NCBI GenBank assembly: GCA_959347315.1
Contig: OY365819.1
Location: forward strand, 25,263,995-25,327,994
Direction of reading: 5' to 3'
Length of the DNA: 64,000 nt
From: Bimastos eiseni
Taxonomy: Eukaryota > Annelida > Clitellata > Crassiclitellata > Lumbricidae
Shown here: piece by piece, positions 44,166 to 56,145 of the stretch
How the letters are laid out: every line of letters begins with the position of its first letter
Position numbering within the stretch: the stretch's first letter is position 1
The notes under the pieces: model-generated
What the model was told of the DNA's origin: nothing
Database searches by the model: none
The model's input: the letters and a program-made list of their open reading frames with translations, nothing else
Program-made: the position numbers and the translations under genes

Positions 44166-44700
44166 ACGGACAGAGACAGCAGTTACTGGTTGGCAGACAC
44201 AGGCAGACAGAGACAGACAGTAACGGGCAGATACAGGCAGACAGATTAACAGGCAGGCAGACATACAAGCCGACAAAGAGACATAAAAGAACGGCAGAGC
44301 TAGACATGAGGAGAAAAACAGTTAGATCTACAGACAAACAGACTGAGATATAGAGACCGCGTCGATAAATAGACAGAGATAGATACACAGGAACAGGCAA
44401 GCAGACGGACAGGGAATGACGGACATACAGTGTCAGGCTTACACAGGCAGACAAACAGAGACAGACATTCCGAGGCAGCCAAACATGTAGAAACAGACAC
44501 ACACACGTACAGACAACACTGGCAGGCATAGACAGACCGTCACTGACGGGTACTTACAGACAGTGACAGTTAAGCAAACTAAGGCAGACAGTACAATGCA
44601 CATCTGCTATACAGACAGAGACAGATGGACATCGACAGAGTGATAGACATGCAGAAACAGAGAAAACAGACAGACAGAGATAGAGACAGACAGAAATTGA
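44165..44700. repeat. ACAG/CAGACAGA-rich degenerate minisatellite
   Basis: Half a kilobase of imperfect CAGACAG units, with matching spurious ORFs on both strands. Confidence 0.9.
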
Positions 44701-44704
44701 GACG

Positions 44705-45515
44705 GCAGCGGTGGTTCTCGAGTTTCGGCTGCGGTAGACGCGTAAGGAGAAGGGAAAGAATACTGGTCTGATTTTGTAGGGGAGAGGATATTTACTCTCT
44801 ATATAATTTCAACTCAGACTAGGACAATGCCCGACGCATATTATCCTTGTCATGAATGCGCCGGTAAATAAACTTAACACACACAGGACAATGCCCACCC
44901 CCGCTTGTACCTTAAAGGCCAAGTTTTTAGGGCGTGGTCTAATGAATACCTACCGCCTGCTAGCTACCAATCAGATCTCTCCAAAGCATCTCATCCGCCT
45001 GGGGTACAATCTTAAACAAATGGACCGGTGTGGTCAGTCTATCTGAATAGGCTCAAATGGGCCAAGTAGACAGCTGAGGGAAATGCACTGGAAATAACAA
45101 TTGAAACAATGATCATACTTCATAGTCCTTATAATTATATGCATCTACACACCTGTACTTGATATGCCACTCATATGCCTTCGTGCCTGCATTTGTGTGC
45201 GTGCGTGTGTGTGTGCGTGCGCAGCTTTTGCCAGTACGGCCATCTTGCAAGCTGCTCGTGGACAGCCTCCCGTCAAACGTGTGAGAGTGCAACCAAACCC
45301 ATGCGGGAAGTTTGCTGCAGTGTTGTAAATCGCGACTTCAAGGGATGAAGCCATGAACCAAATCTTGGCGGTTGCCTGTGGTCACTGTTGTTTGCGTTTG
45401 TTTTTACGTGATGATGACCAATGCGAGTGTAATTGAGTAATAGACTGAAAAGAATACTGGATGAATGCTATCAAATGCTGCATGTATATATAAGTGTGCG
45501 CATATATGTATGCAA

Positions 45516-45546
<31 letters not shown>

Positions 45547-46400
45547 GAGTGAGAGATCTGCTTATTGTTCCCAGGTATTACAATTGATCATATTATATGC
45601 TGGCTGATATATTCTTCCTAGATTTGACATATGACCTAAATTATGCAGCGCTATTCAGACAGCACAACTCTCAACGGCCTATTATATTTACACCATTGAC
45701 TGTAGCCCCACTCTGGACCATTATATTTATATATATATATACATAAATATATACGGCGTTTGGCTGGGGTCAGTGTTGTTATATTGTTTCTGTGATCGGG
45801 GAACCTGAACTGTTATACACACTTGACAACATATATCCAATCAGATATCAAAAGCAAATGTACCTTGAAATACGTTTCATACGAGTCATCATTCTAATTG
45901 CATCAGAAGCTGATCATTCAAGAGATCTCAATTTTCAGCTGTTTTATTCAGTACAGATATATGTTTCTTATCATGACCATGCTGAATGCCTATATTGTAT
46001 TCAAATTGATGCTCTTATAATATATATATATATAATATAGTGGCCTGAATAATCATGACATGCATAAGACCTGAAATACAGTACGTTCTTAGGTTACACA
46101 AAAGCTATTTTTGGATTAAATACATATACTGCATTCTGTATTTACCAATTTTTGCATGGTACTATGTGATATCAACTACAGAGTTCTGCTGTATGCATAT
46201 ATCGAAAAGCGCTTCCGGTCCGGCTACGACAAAAGAGAACAGTTTTCAGTAATGCAGATGAGGAGGTTTTGCGAAGAATTCGAAGATCTTTCGGTGGGCC
46301 ATTTCATGTACATGGATTTTATTTCGGACATTTTATTTAACACTACTTATCCTCCTTATCCTGTCTATATGTCTCTTAGGACTGACCTATGATTTTGGAT
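44705..46400. other. Stretch without a recognised gene
   Basis: Contains TG-rich and (TA)n runs (45200-45222, 45516-45541, 45728-45742, 46020-46036). No convincing exon. Confidence 0.4.
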
Positions 46401-47646
46401 TTGTTTAGGTGCGCCGTCGGTTGATGTCTTGTGCGTTATTATGGCGGCCCGAGTGTAAGACAAAAACCCCTCCCGACTAAGACATTTGCTCCCTCCAATG
46501 TAGACCATAAGCTCGCCCAAATTACATATGCATGCTTGTATGTGTGCACATATGATGCATGGTTGTATGCACAATTTGCGTGTATGGATGTGTCAATGTC
46601 AGCTACGTATTACTAAACCTGTAAAATATCTATTATTAGCGGGTTGACCTATTACTTTGCTTCCAATACCTGCAAATTTTGTTGACGCATTAAGAAGCCA
46701 CGTGATATAATTGCTTATGTAAATGAGTGTTTTATGCGACATTAACATCTACAAAACCTCGAAACAAGTTTAAAAAATTCCAAGTCTTTGAGAATTTGGA
46801 TGAGGAAAATAAACCATACAGTTGTGATGGTAAAGTACCAAAAGTCACGGGTATACATGCAAAAACTGCAAGATATCGGGTAGCGTATGCGGTGCATTGA
46901 TATCATCTATATAGAGGTATTCACCCACTCACTCTTATTAACTTGAGATGATTATCGCGTGTCACTGGCAATTTGCTAACAACTATAGCTGCTGACTACC
47001 GACCGTCACCACTTATTAAGGCGTGTCACGAACTGTTTGCAGTGTTTATGCGTCCAGCAAGATAAATAAAGATTCAGAACTGGACTCACTTTGTCTCCTA
47101 TACGACAGGATAATTAGTTGCTTGTTTTTATATATTTTACATAATGGCAGTTAAATATATAACTTGTCATTATCCGTCCATACTTCACACTTGGTGGACT
47201 TTTGTCCGGGGGGGGGGGGCAAATGTCCTACCCAAAATCGGGGGCTTTTGTCAGCTGGGCTTTTGTCCAGGGGCAGATGTCCATTCCCCGGCTGCGCTAT
47301 GGTAGTCTTTTTAGTCACAGTCCAAATCATAGTCATATACCGAATGTATGTGTTAATATAATTCTAGTCCTGTAGACACTAATTCATGCAGATATATATG
47401 TATTTATTTGCAGCAGACTTATGGCTTTTGTTATTGTTTTAGAATATGCGTAAGCGTCATTATTTTTGAATGAACTATTTAAGGAGTTTATTAACGAAAA
47501 CTGAAAAGATGTAAAATTATTTGCGAGTTGGCTTATCGCGTTTGTTTGTGGATGAACGTCGAATATTATAGCGTATTATACAGGTTCAGAGATCAAGACA
47601 GAAATCAGCGAAGTTGAAGCTTAGGAGGGGATTATAGAAGGCCGTA
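46400..47646. repeat. Mosaic repeat, first copy (left half)
   Basis: Pieces match 52.2-54.0 kb: GTCGGTTGATG.C.TGTGCG (46416, 53559), the TAATTAGTTGCTTG/ACTTGTCAT block (47110-47170, 52470-52560) and the GACAGAAATCAGC block (47596, 53642). It is cut at 47646/50073 by the LINE insertion. Confidence 0.6.
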
Positions 47647-47658
47647 CGCCGGACGGGT

Positions 47659-50060
47659 TGCTTGCTTGATATAAGTTTATTTAACGACGCATCCATAACG
47701 ATGATGATATGCGTTAAACACGAACAGTTATACAGAGTACATATTTACATTGTCGATAGGTGTCTTTATGTGTCTCTCTTCAAGTTTTAATGTTTCATAT
47801 GCAATAATGTTTTATAAGTAATATAATATTGTATGGTAGTGTTCATTGTCTATATACAGTAGTCCTAGATCTTCCGACCAGAAACTGCCAGCCACTTGTA
47901 GATGGTGTCCAAGCAGCTGGTTTAACCGAGCGCGGTGCTCAGTTCGTACGGCCAGTTTTTCCGTGCGCACATCCTGATGAGTTCGTCCTGGAGGCCCAGC
48001 TGGGCCGGGCACTCCAGCAGGAAGTGGCGCACGGTTTCCTGGACGTCACCGCACTCGTCGCAGTTCCCGGTCGGGTGGCGGCCCCACAGCTTCATCTGTG
48101 GGTTTAGTATGCAGTGGCCCGGAGTCTGGTTATGATGACTTCCTTACTCCGGTTGGGATCGTTATACTGTTTGGCCATCCTGACGTTTGGCTCCAGGGCT
48201 CGGTAGTGCGAGCCAGTGTCGGAGGTGGTCCATTCCGCTTGCCACTTCCCGAGGAAGTGGTCTTTGTACTTCGCTCGAGCTTCCTGGAGCTCGAGCGTCG
48301 TCGGGATGTCGATGATGTCATTGTTTAACGCTCGCTTGCAGAGGGTGTCAGCGGTCTCGTTTCCCTCGATGCCGGTATGTCCGGGGATCCAGACCAGGGT
48401 TGGGGTCGACTGGGTGCGTTGAGCGTATGCGTCCAGCACGTGGAGCAGTTCCGTGAGCTGCTGTGGTCTGCCAGCGGACTGCTGTCGCTCAACGCTCTGG
48501 ATCGCGGCGAGGGAGTCGGAGAAGATGACGAGATGGTGTGCATCTTCGCTGGCGGCCCATTCCACAGCCCTCTTTATGGCCTCCAATTCAGCTGCCAGGA
48601 CCGATGAGCCGTCGCTCATTCGGCAGCTTTCGTGGTGGCCGCTAGAGGGCACGTAGAATGAGCACGACACCCTACCTGCTGCGTTCTTGGCTCCATCAGT
48701 GTAGACAGCCACTCGCGCGTCGTAGGAGCGGATGTGATCTTTGACCAGATCCCTCTTTTTCAGAGGGTCGTTCAGGTCGCCGATCTTCTGTGTCAGAGTG
48801 GTGTCCGTCATGGATGGTCGCAGCAGCCACGGTGGTGTTGTGGTGCAGGCGAGCGGTTTGATTTTTTGTGGTTCGATCTCTTGGTCGATGTGTCTTGTTT
48901 TGATGCGGATGGGGTCGGTGTCGTCATTGGTATTTTTCAGCTTTCGACCGCTGGTGATGGATTGCGTCGGGTGGTTTGGGTTCGCGTTGACCTTCGTGAT
49001 GAGCTCCATCATCAACTGTTTGCGTCGTAGGTCGAGTGGCACTTCTCTGCATTCTACCTGCAGTGCAGCCAGACTCGTTCCTCGGAGCGCTCCAGAAGCG
49101 ATACTCAGTGCCTTGTACTGGATTGTACTAAGCACCTTTTTCTGGTTTCTGGAGGCGCTGTCGTAGGCGACGCAGCCGTAGTCGATGACGGAGCGGATGA
49201 GAGCACGGTATATCATCAGGAGGGTGTCTTTCGATTCTCCCCAGTGCGAGCCCGCAATAGCGCGCATCAGGTTGAGGCGCGTCTTGCAGCGATCAGCGAT
49301 GTAGCTGATGTGGTCGCACCAGGTGAGATGCCGATCGAAGATCACCCCCAGGAACTTGACGTTGCTGTTGTAGGTCAACGGAGTGGTCCCGAGCTTCAGC
49401 GGTCGGTGGGCTGCAGGTGTGCCGCAGCGGTGAAATTCTACGGCAACCGTTTTTGTTGACGACACCTTGAAGCCCCATCCGTCAAAGTACTTTTTCAGTT
49501 GGTCCAGATAGTTTTGGAGATGACGCCGGTTCACTTCCGGGTTTGGGCCAGCTCTCCAGATGGCGCTGTCGTCCGCGTAGAGAGAAAGCCTTACGTCGTC
49601 CTGTGGCTCCGGTATGTCGTTCAACATGATGATGAAGAGCACAGGGCTGATGACACTGCCCTGTGGGGATCCGTTCTCCATGAGGAAGAGATCGGACAGC
49701 TCTGAGCCGACGCGGACACGGATGTGTCGGTCGGTCAGGAAGTCCCGGATCCAGTTGAACATTTGACCGGAGATGTTGTGCTGCTGTAGCTTCGACAGCA
49801 GCCCGTCTGTCCACATTAGGTCGAAGGCCTTATCTAAATCTACGAAGACGCCAGTGAGGCTGTGCTTTGAATGAATGGCGCGTTGGATGTCGTCTTGAAG
49901 GCGGACGGTGTGATCCTGGCAGCTTTGCAGTCTGCGGAAGCCCGACTGGTGCTTGTTGAAGCGGTGATTTGTTTCCATGTGCCAGGTCAGCCTGTCGGTC
50001 ACTAACCGCTCCATTAGTTTGCACAAGACGGATGTCAGTGCGATGGGGCGGTAAGAGTTT
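47659..50060 (-). mobile_element. 5'-truncated I-like LINE with 12-bp target-site duplication
   Basis: CGCCGGACGGGT occurs at 47647-47658 and again at 50061-50072, directly bordering the element. The element ends at its 3' side with a CAAG repeat tail (about 47659-47669 in reverse) and at its 5' side inside reverse transcriptase. The related repeat at 53690 shows the corresponding site without an insertion. Confidence 0.9.
47922..50060 (-). pseudogene. LINE ORF2: reverse transcriptase, RNase H, C-terminal zinc knuckle
   Basis: From the truncation point (NSYRPIALTS) the frame is open for about 650 codons to 48104. Reverse transcriptase: GVFVDLDKAFD, NGSPQGSVISPVLF and LSLYADDSAIW, so catalytic residues are kept. 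RNase H, about 290 residues later: VYTDGAKN, AAELEAIKRA, IFSDSLAAIQS and GIEGNETADTL, so all acidic residues are kept. A frameshift at about 48112 (apparently a 4-base loss in the RLRTGHC region) separates a last segment with CDECGDVQETVRHFLLEC, a zinc-binding pattern, ending at 47922. Reverse transcriptase followed by RNase H and this knuckle fits I/Nimb-group LINEs. The endonuclease and ORF1 are missing. Confidence 0.9.
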
Positions 50061-50072
50061 CGCCGGACGGGT

Positions 50073-51060
50073 GAACATGTAGGCTACATGTATGGAACTA
50101 TGCAAATTCGAAATCTGTACACACGACAGCAGCAGAGTATTCTGAATTCGATCAATTGACTTTACTAGGTGGTATTGCCTAGTTACGCAAATGAGGCATT
50201 GGTGGTTGAAACATACATGTAGACGCAAGCGCACATACATAGACGCGCACACGGGTAAACACAGGAACAGTCACATACACATGTTTGCAGACACATTGTG
50301 CACACATTCTCGCACATGTTTTATACGCATTATACACTCACACACATAATACACGTGTGAGTACCACACATAGCCACATACATAGGCCTACATAAAATCA
50401 TGCATAATAATAATAATTATAATAATAATAATAATAACAATAGCAATGACAACAATAATAACAATGACAACGACAGCAGCAATAACAATAACAACATTAA
50501 CAATATCAACAACAACAATAATAACAACAACAATAATAACAAACAACAATAATAACAAACAACAATAATAACAACAACAATAACACCAACAATAATAACA
50601 ATAATAATATTAATTACAATCCTAATAATAATGCTATTAATAAATTGGAATTATCATCTAGACATTCTAGCGCTTCATTGCTGTCGCGTTCAGTGGCACC
50701 TTTGGAGGAGTGTAGGACGATTGCCTCCTCTGGAATATTGCCCCGGACAATTGCCCCCGAACAGTAGACCACACAAAATGGAGGAATCTTATCGACCAAT
50801 GCTCCAAAAGAGTGCATGACATTTGACCCCCGGACATTTGCTCCATTGGACATTTCCCACCCTCACAATTGTCTCCTGTTCGACGCGAAATTAGTTGCTT
50901 GTTTTCATATAGTTTACATAATAACAGTTAAATATATACATGCCATCCGGTCATACTTCACACTACGGGGGCAAAAGTCTGGGTGGAGCAAATGTCCTAC
51001 CCAAAATGGGGGTGGGACAAATGTTCGAGAGGCAAATGTCCGTTCCATGCTCCAAAAGGA
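50073..51060. repeat. Mosaic repeat, first copy (right half) with phrase-like GGAC...GTCC repeats
   Basis: 50080-50400 matches 53700-53980. An (AAT/AAC)n run fills 50400-50640. 50690-51050 is built of short clauses such as GGACAATTG, GGACATTTG and CAAATGTCC, also seen at 47190-47285. Confidence 0.65.
50400..50640. repeat. (AAT)n/(AAC)n simple repeat
   Basis: Imperfect trinucleotide run. Confidence 0.93.
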
Positions 51061-51064
51061 GCGG

Positions 51065-51890
51065 GAGGAAGCAAGTCTAAGTAACCCGCAGGATCAATGA
51101 AGAAGATTTACGCCGCGGACGCCAATGAAGTGATTCATGAATAGAGCCTGAAATGTAGACCAGCTTTGGAATGCCACCCAAGAGACGAGTGACAAAAGTA
51201 ACTGCGGCTTTGTGGGTGAGAGATCGAGAGATTACACGAAGCTGACTTAGCTGGTAGAAGCAGTCACGGGAAACAGCGTTGATTTGCCGAGAAAGAGTAA
51301 GTTCTTGGTGAAGAATGACCCCTACAAAGAAGAAAGAAGTTGAGAATGACAACTTGGGAAAGCAGGTTGAGAAGGCGCCCGGGTCAATTGTAGCTGGTTG
51401 CTGTCCATTACCAAAAAAGATAAGCTCAGTATTTACAGAATTTAGTCGGAGTCTACTAGAGGACATCCAGGCTCCAAGTGAAATTATGGTCACTCGCATA
51501 ATTTGGACGGATGGCACCGATGCGGTGCGATATCGCCCGGCAGTGGACATTGGCTTGAGTGTCATCGGCACACAGACGACCACTGGGTTAGCCCATTACG
51601 TACCGAAGCCCATTGAGACCTACTCAGTACTCAAGCCAGTGACAACACCGAAGGTGCTGCCATTCAGGAAAGAGCGAAGCCGGTGATGGGCCTACCAGTG
51701 TAGCCAAAAGCAGTTGAGACTCCAAATAATAGAATGTCATTATCAGACAAGTCAAAGGCAGCGCTTACGTCAAGTAGGACCAGAAAGCCCCACTTGCCCT
51801 GTGACCGGTCAATGGCGTTAGGCCTATAGACTGCGGGAGAGGTAAGAAGAAGCTAGGACAATTGCCTTTCATTCAGGCTACGCTCCACAT
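51065..51890 (-). pseudogene. Non-LTR reverse transcriptase relic
   Basis: The minus strand has VLLDVSAAFDLSDNDILL (motif A), CADDTQANVHC (motif C) and SSSRLRLNSVNTELI. Then come VGVILHQELTLSRQINAVSRDCFYQLSQLRVISRSLTH and GGIPKL...LHW, with at least five stops and frame changes. Similar to the relic at 52.9 kb (SLTH block) and that at 32.3 kb (GGIPKL). Confidence 0.8.
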
Positions 51891-52199
51891 CGGCCCAATG
51901 TAATGTAATGTTGTGTAATGTAATGCAATCAAGATTTTACAGAGGGCCCCTTCAAGATTTACACTCAGAGGCGCTCTCTGCGCTGGCCTTGATGATGTCA
52001 AAGTCACAGTGAACAAGTAAAAATGCAGCTGTTAGCAAATCTATGCACATTTAGCTGAAAAGAGTTGTCAGTGGCGGCCCTAAGCACATGAGTGGAAACA
52101 TTTCACGCATAGCCGCCGACAGCTGACAGATGGCACATGCAAAATAAAATATATCATATGAGTTTCACCTCTCAATGTATTTAGCACACTCTCGCTAAC

Positions 52200-52560
52200 G
52201 GGAGATGATATCGCACGAACCGTTTGTTAGCCGACTGTAGCTATCTACTAATAGCCTTTAGCAATTAATTTAGCAACTAATAGCAATTAACGGCAGATGA
52301 GAATGCGTGTCGCTGACTATACGCTGTATTTATGCATCCAACAAGAGCAATAGAAATTCAGAAGTTTGACAGGATGTCTGATTTCTTGGATAAATTATTG
52401 AATACACGCAAATGAATTCAACTTGACGAGGCAGGGATTATTACCTCAGTGTGTATCCTGCATGACACAATAATTAGTTGTTTATTTCTTGTTTGAAGGG
52501 AAGTTGAATTGATGACAAATATATATATTGCTTAATAGGCGTAAAATAAATAACTTGTCA
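52200..52560. repeat. Mosaic repeat, second copy (first part)
   Basis: Matches 46960-47180 in patches (CGCTGTATTTATGCATCCA, AATTAGTTGTTTATT, AACTTGTCAT). Confidence 0.55.
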
Positions 52561-52629
52561 TGTTATCGTCCGTTCGAAATGCACCGATGACCATGTTGCG
52601 GCTAGTCGGTTTGAATGAGCCATATACTA

Positions 52630-52700
52630 TTGTTATTATTTTCGTCGTCATCAACATTATCAACATCATCATCGTCCTCTTCGTCGTTGTCGTCGTCATT

Positions 52701-52736
<36 letters not shown>

Positions 52737-52740
52737 GTAA
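52630..52740. repeat. (ATC)n simple repeat
   Basis: ATC/GTC trinucleotide run. Confidence 0.93.
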
Positions 52741-52884
52741 ATACGTGCAATATTAATCGTTTATACATATATAATATATAATATTATATATGGACAATTA
52801 TTTAAACGCAGGTTGCTACAAATCCTGCGAGCCAATGTAGACCTACATACATATTACTGCTTGGATTAGTTTCCATAGTCATAA

Positions 52885-53430
52885 TTTCCCAGTTCACAGT
52901 CCGTGATATGGGAGTTACTCTTGACTCTGGGCACACTCTCTCTCAACATGTGAACCTAGTTGCACGGAGTTGCTACTACCAGCTTCGTCAGCTTCAAGTG
53001 GTCTCTCGCTCTCTCACCCACGATCGTGTTTCTTGTTATTCCTTTGTCATATCTCGAGTTGACCATTGTTGTTCTTTACTTGCACGCCTTTATCTTGTGG
53101 GTCTGAGGCGGTTGGATCGGGTTATGGGCTCGGCTGCTAGGCTCATTGGACGGTTTCCTAAATTATCCTCTGTTTCTGCATACATGCACGATGGTTTGCA
53201 TTAGCTTCCAGTGTCACAGCGAATCTCATACCGCATTAGTGCTCTTGCGTTGTGTCCCATCTTACTTGCGTGATCTTTGCTGCCCAGTGTCTGACGTTGC
53301 TGCGCGTCGTTTGCTTCGATCTGTGACGAGGGTTGAGCTACTAGTTCCACTTGCTCGCATTGCTATTAGGCAGCGCCGTGCCTTCTCGGCTGTGGGTCCT
53401 TCATTTTTTGAATGATTGTTAATTTTTTTA
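52885..53430 (+). pseudogene. Non-LTR reverse transcriptase C-terminal fragment
   Basis: Begins at MGVTLDSGHTLSQHVN and runs through CYYQLRQLQVVSRSLTHDR, SRVDHCCSLL, GSAARLIGRFPKLSSVSAYM and LHWLPVSQRISYRI, to AIRQRRAFSAVGPSFFE. A stop interrupts after DGLH and there is one frameshift near 53200. The ends are sharp, so this is a short 5'-truncated LINE copy. Confidence 0.8.
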
Positions 53431-53464
53431 ATATATATAGACAGAGAGATCCTAACTTAAAACC

Positions 53465-54010
53465 TTTTTACGTACCTTTGCCAATCCTTCTCAGACTATC
53501 CTTCTGACTCTTAGGACTGGCCTCGAATCTTAAACGATTTCGTCTTTGTTTTGGTGAGCCATCGGTTGATGCCCTGTGCGTTATTATGGCGGCGCTGTCT
53601 TTTTAGGTATTGTTATACTATTATGCAGGTTAAGAGATGGCGACAGAAATCAGCCCAGTGGAAAAAAGAGGATATTAGAAAGCCTTACACTGGACAGGTG
53701 CGCAACTGCGCATGTACATGTATGGAGCTATGCAAATTCAAAATTCCCCTCAACAATCATGCACTCACTACCCAAATGGCGGTATTGGCTAGGTACGCAA
53801 ATAAGACCGAATTGTGGACACATACATGTATAATACATGGCCGCAGATTTACATGTAAATTTACAATTAAATTCACACGGGCCCAGGCACACATTCGCGC
53901 ACATACTTTATGGGCATACATGTATACACTCACATAAACGTGTACACACATAGCCTACATAGGCCTACATAAAATCATGCATAATAAATTATTAATAATG
54001 ATAATAATAA
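53465..54010. repeat. Mosaic repeat, second copy (main part), uninterrupted
   Basis: Shows the LINE-free counterpart of the 47560-47646 / 50073-50400 segment, including GACTGGACAGGT-type sequence where the first copy has the target duplication. Confidence 0.65.
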
Positions 54011-54318
54011 ATTATAATAATCAACTAGCGCCTCATTGTTGTCGCGTTCAAGGGCTCCTTCGGGGACGGACAATTGTCCCTCAATGACTACATGACTAGG
54101 AAGTTACCCCATCGCCGGTAAAACCGTAGACGGAAACACACCGACACAAAAAGACACACGCACATAGATACACAGACAGGCACACAGACGCACACAAACA
54201 ACTTTAAGCCAATGAAGTCATTTTAAGAGAGGGTGTTTTATGATGGTGTTTTGGGGATTTAGTGACTGCGCGGACAAGAGCATTCTGAATTGTTTCGAGG
54301 CGCCTTATCTATTTGTGA

Positions 54319-54990
54319 TTAATCAATGTTGTGAAAAAGAGAATTGCAATTATCTAGTTTTGAGTGAACAATTGATGTGGCTATTGTGCATGCATTCTTG
54401 CAGTTGAGAATTGGGCGCAATCGACAAAGGTCGCGGATATGCATACAGCAGGTGCGAGATTGCTGAGTGAAGGTGTCAGAAAAGGCAAGGTTCTTATCGA
54501 AGATCACTCCAAGATTGCGGACAGGAGAAGAGTAAGGCACAGGATAAGTTGGGTTTGTTTGAAGAAGATCGGAGGGGTAGGTAGGTTTGTTCAATTGCTC
54601 ACGCAAGCCAATGATGAAAAATTCTGTTTTTGAAGGGTTCAGACAAAGTAGGTTGGTGGTCGTCCAAATTGATATGAGGGCGATGGTGTTCTCGAAGGCG
54701 ACAGAAATGTCCAAGAGACATAGGCAAGACACTTTTTGACGACCTAGCGCCATAACAAGTTTGTTGTATAGTGAGTGAGGAGTGTTTCCGTAGAGTGATG
54801 TTTGTGTATGCATATTGCTTTGGGTTGAGGAGATTGTTTGAGGTTAGGAAGCCGTTGTGACGAGACAGGACAACCCGTTCCGAGAGTTTGGATAAGAAAG
54901 AGAGATTTGAAATTGGCCGGTAGTTGGACAGAAGTTCCTTGTCTAGTCTCGGGTGAAGGTGCTTGCTCCAAAATGTAAAGCGTCAAAGAC
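54319..54990 (-). pseudogene. Non-LTR reverse transcriptase relic with the catalytic centre deleted
   Basis: The minus strand reads through SKLSERVV-like and NPKQYAYTNIT-like blocks, then KLVMALGRQKVSCLCLLDISVAFE, and jumps directly to TTNLLCLNPSKTEFFIIGL, RNLGVIFDKNLAFSD and SKLDNCNSLFHN. The part with PQGS and YADD is missing. Same family as the relic at 4.4-5.2 kb. Confidence 0.8.
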
Positions 54991-55189
54991 GCGAGCGGGC
55001 GTAGGTTGACGGCCTAGGGCAACCGTCGATATCATCTGGTCACACGCATCGTTGGTAGAAAGTTGATCGGCTAAACCGTAGTTTAGACTGTTACATTATT
55101 GTAAATTTTTCGGAGCTGTTAAATTATTTACATACAAATGATGGTCACTCTAAAGAAAAGGAAACCTTTTAGTAACAAATGTAGCTTAA

Positions 55190-55440
55190 ATGGAAGCTGA
55201 ATTGATTAAATGAATGATGTTTAAATGGAATCTGGATTGATGAAAACGTCATACCTAAGTATAAGCCGCTATGATTGCGAGAATGTCTATACGATGTCTG
55301 TAACCAAGGCTTGTACGCAAAAACTCGATTGATGAAAAGAAATATACCTAAATGGAAGCTGGAACGATGAAAAGAAATATAAGCAAATAGAAGCTGGATA
55401 GATTAAAATAAATACACCTAAATGGAAGCTGGATTTCATT
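55190..55440. repeat. Minisatellite, unit about 36 bp around CCTAAATGGAAGCTGGA
   Basis: Five or six degenerate units, each with (A)CCTAAATGGAAGCTGGA and GATGAAAAGAAATA. The same unit occurs at 12328 and, weakly, at 57870-57910. Confidence 0.8.
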
Positions 55441-55817
55441 TGAGTAGTTATAAACCTCGCTATCTGGGACAACTGACCATAACATAGCTCAAAATCACCC
55501 ACCTAATAGGTTACAAAACGTATTTTTAACCTATAACCAGCTTTAAAATAACCAATTCCTACACAAACCTAAACCCTGGGTCAAACATCAACCAACAGAC
55601 TAAGAAAAACGCCTGGAAATTTCCAATAGTTTTGATGATGAGCCACAATTCATGCACAAAGCCCCCGGTCAAAACGTCCGCCAATAGGTCAAAAGTCACG
55701 GGAATTTCCATCATTTTCGATGATAAGTAATTATTCAACAAACAAACATTCTCTCATATATAAAATGGATGAAAATATTTTCTCACTTCGACTTAAAGGA
55801 ATGTAGCCCAATATAAA

Positions 55818-56145
55818 ATGGAATACTCGAAGCAGACTGTTATTGAACTAAGAAAAATTGCGAAACAGAAAGGTATGGTTGGTTATACGAGACTGCGTAA
55901 AGCGGATTTAATTGCTAAAATTGAATCCCAAGTGTCTCAAACACTCACCCCTCGAATTTTGCACCAATCTCATCCAATGCTAGTTTGCTGGACGCACCCG
56001 TTCCCGAGATTGGAATCCCAACACTCGCTCCCGCACCGGTCTCAGCGATACGAAAAGTCCTTGATAATACAAAGTCCGGGATTAATACGTTCGCAAAGCG
56101 GATTGAAGGGTACATACCTGAAGAACCAAAGAGAAAGGTGAATGA
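55818..56145 (+). pseudogene. ORF with a Rho-N/SAP-like N-terminal helix pair, frameshifted
   Basis: ATG at 55818 gives MEYSKQTVIELRKIAKQKG, then GYTRLRKADLIAKI, the pattern of small Rho-N/SAP-like nucleic-acid-binding helices. After about residue 42 a +2 frame change continues sensibly (LLDAPVPEIGIPTLAPAPVS, KSGINTFAKRIEGYIPEEP, KRKVNEKI), so the original product was longer. Proteins with this start are common in invertebrate mobile elements, in my recollection. The assignment to a particular element is uncertain. A further ORF at 56266-56517 may be part of the same relic. Confidence 0.4.

Noticed and set aside
43804..44529. Cys- and Val-rich or Thr/His-rich ORFs on both strands
   Set aside because: Explained by TG-rich and CAGACAG repeats; no start context or exon structure.
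45145..45354. 69-codon ORF in a GC-richer patch
   Set aside because: Partly encoded by a TG/CG repeat; no domain, no splice partner.
48130..49814. Many overlapping ORFs on both strands
   Set aside because: Shadows of the long LINE reverse transcriptase/RNase H frame.
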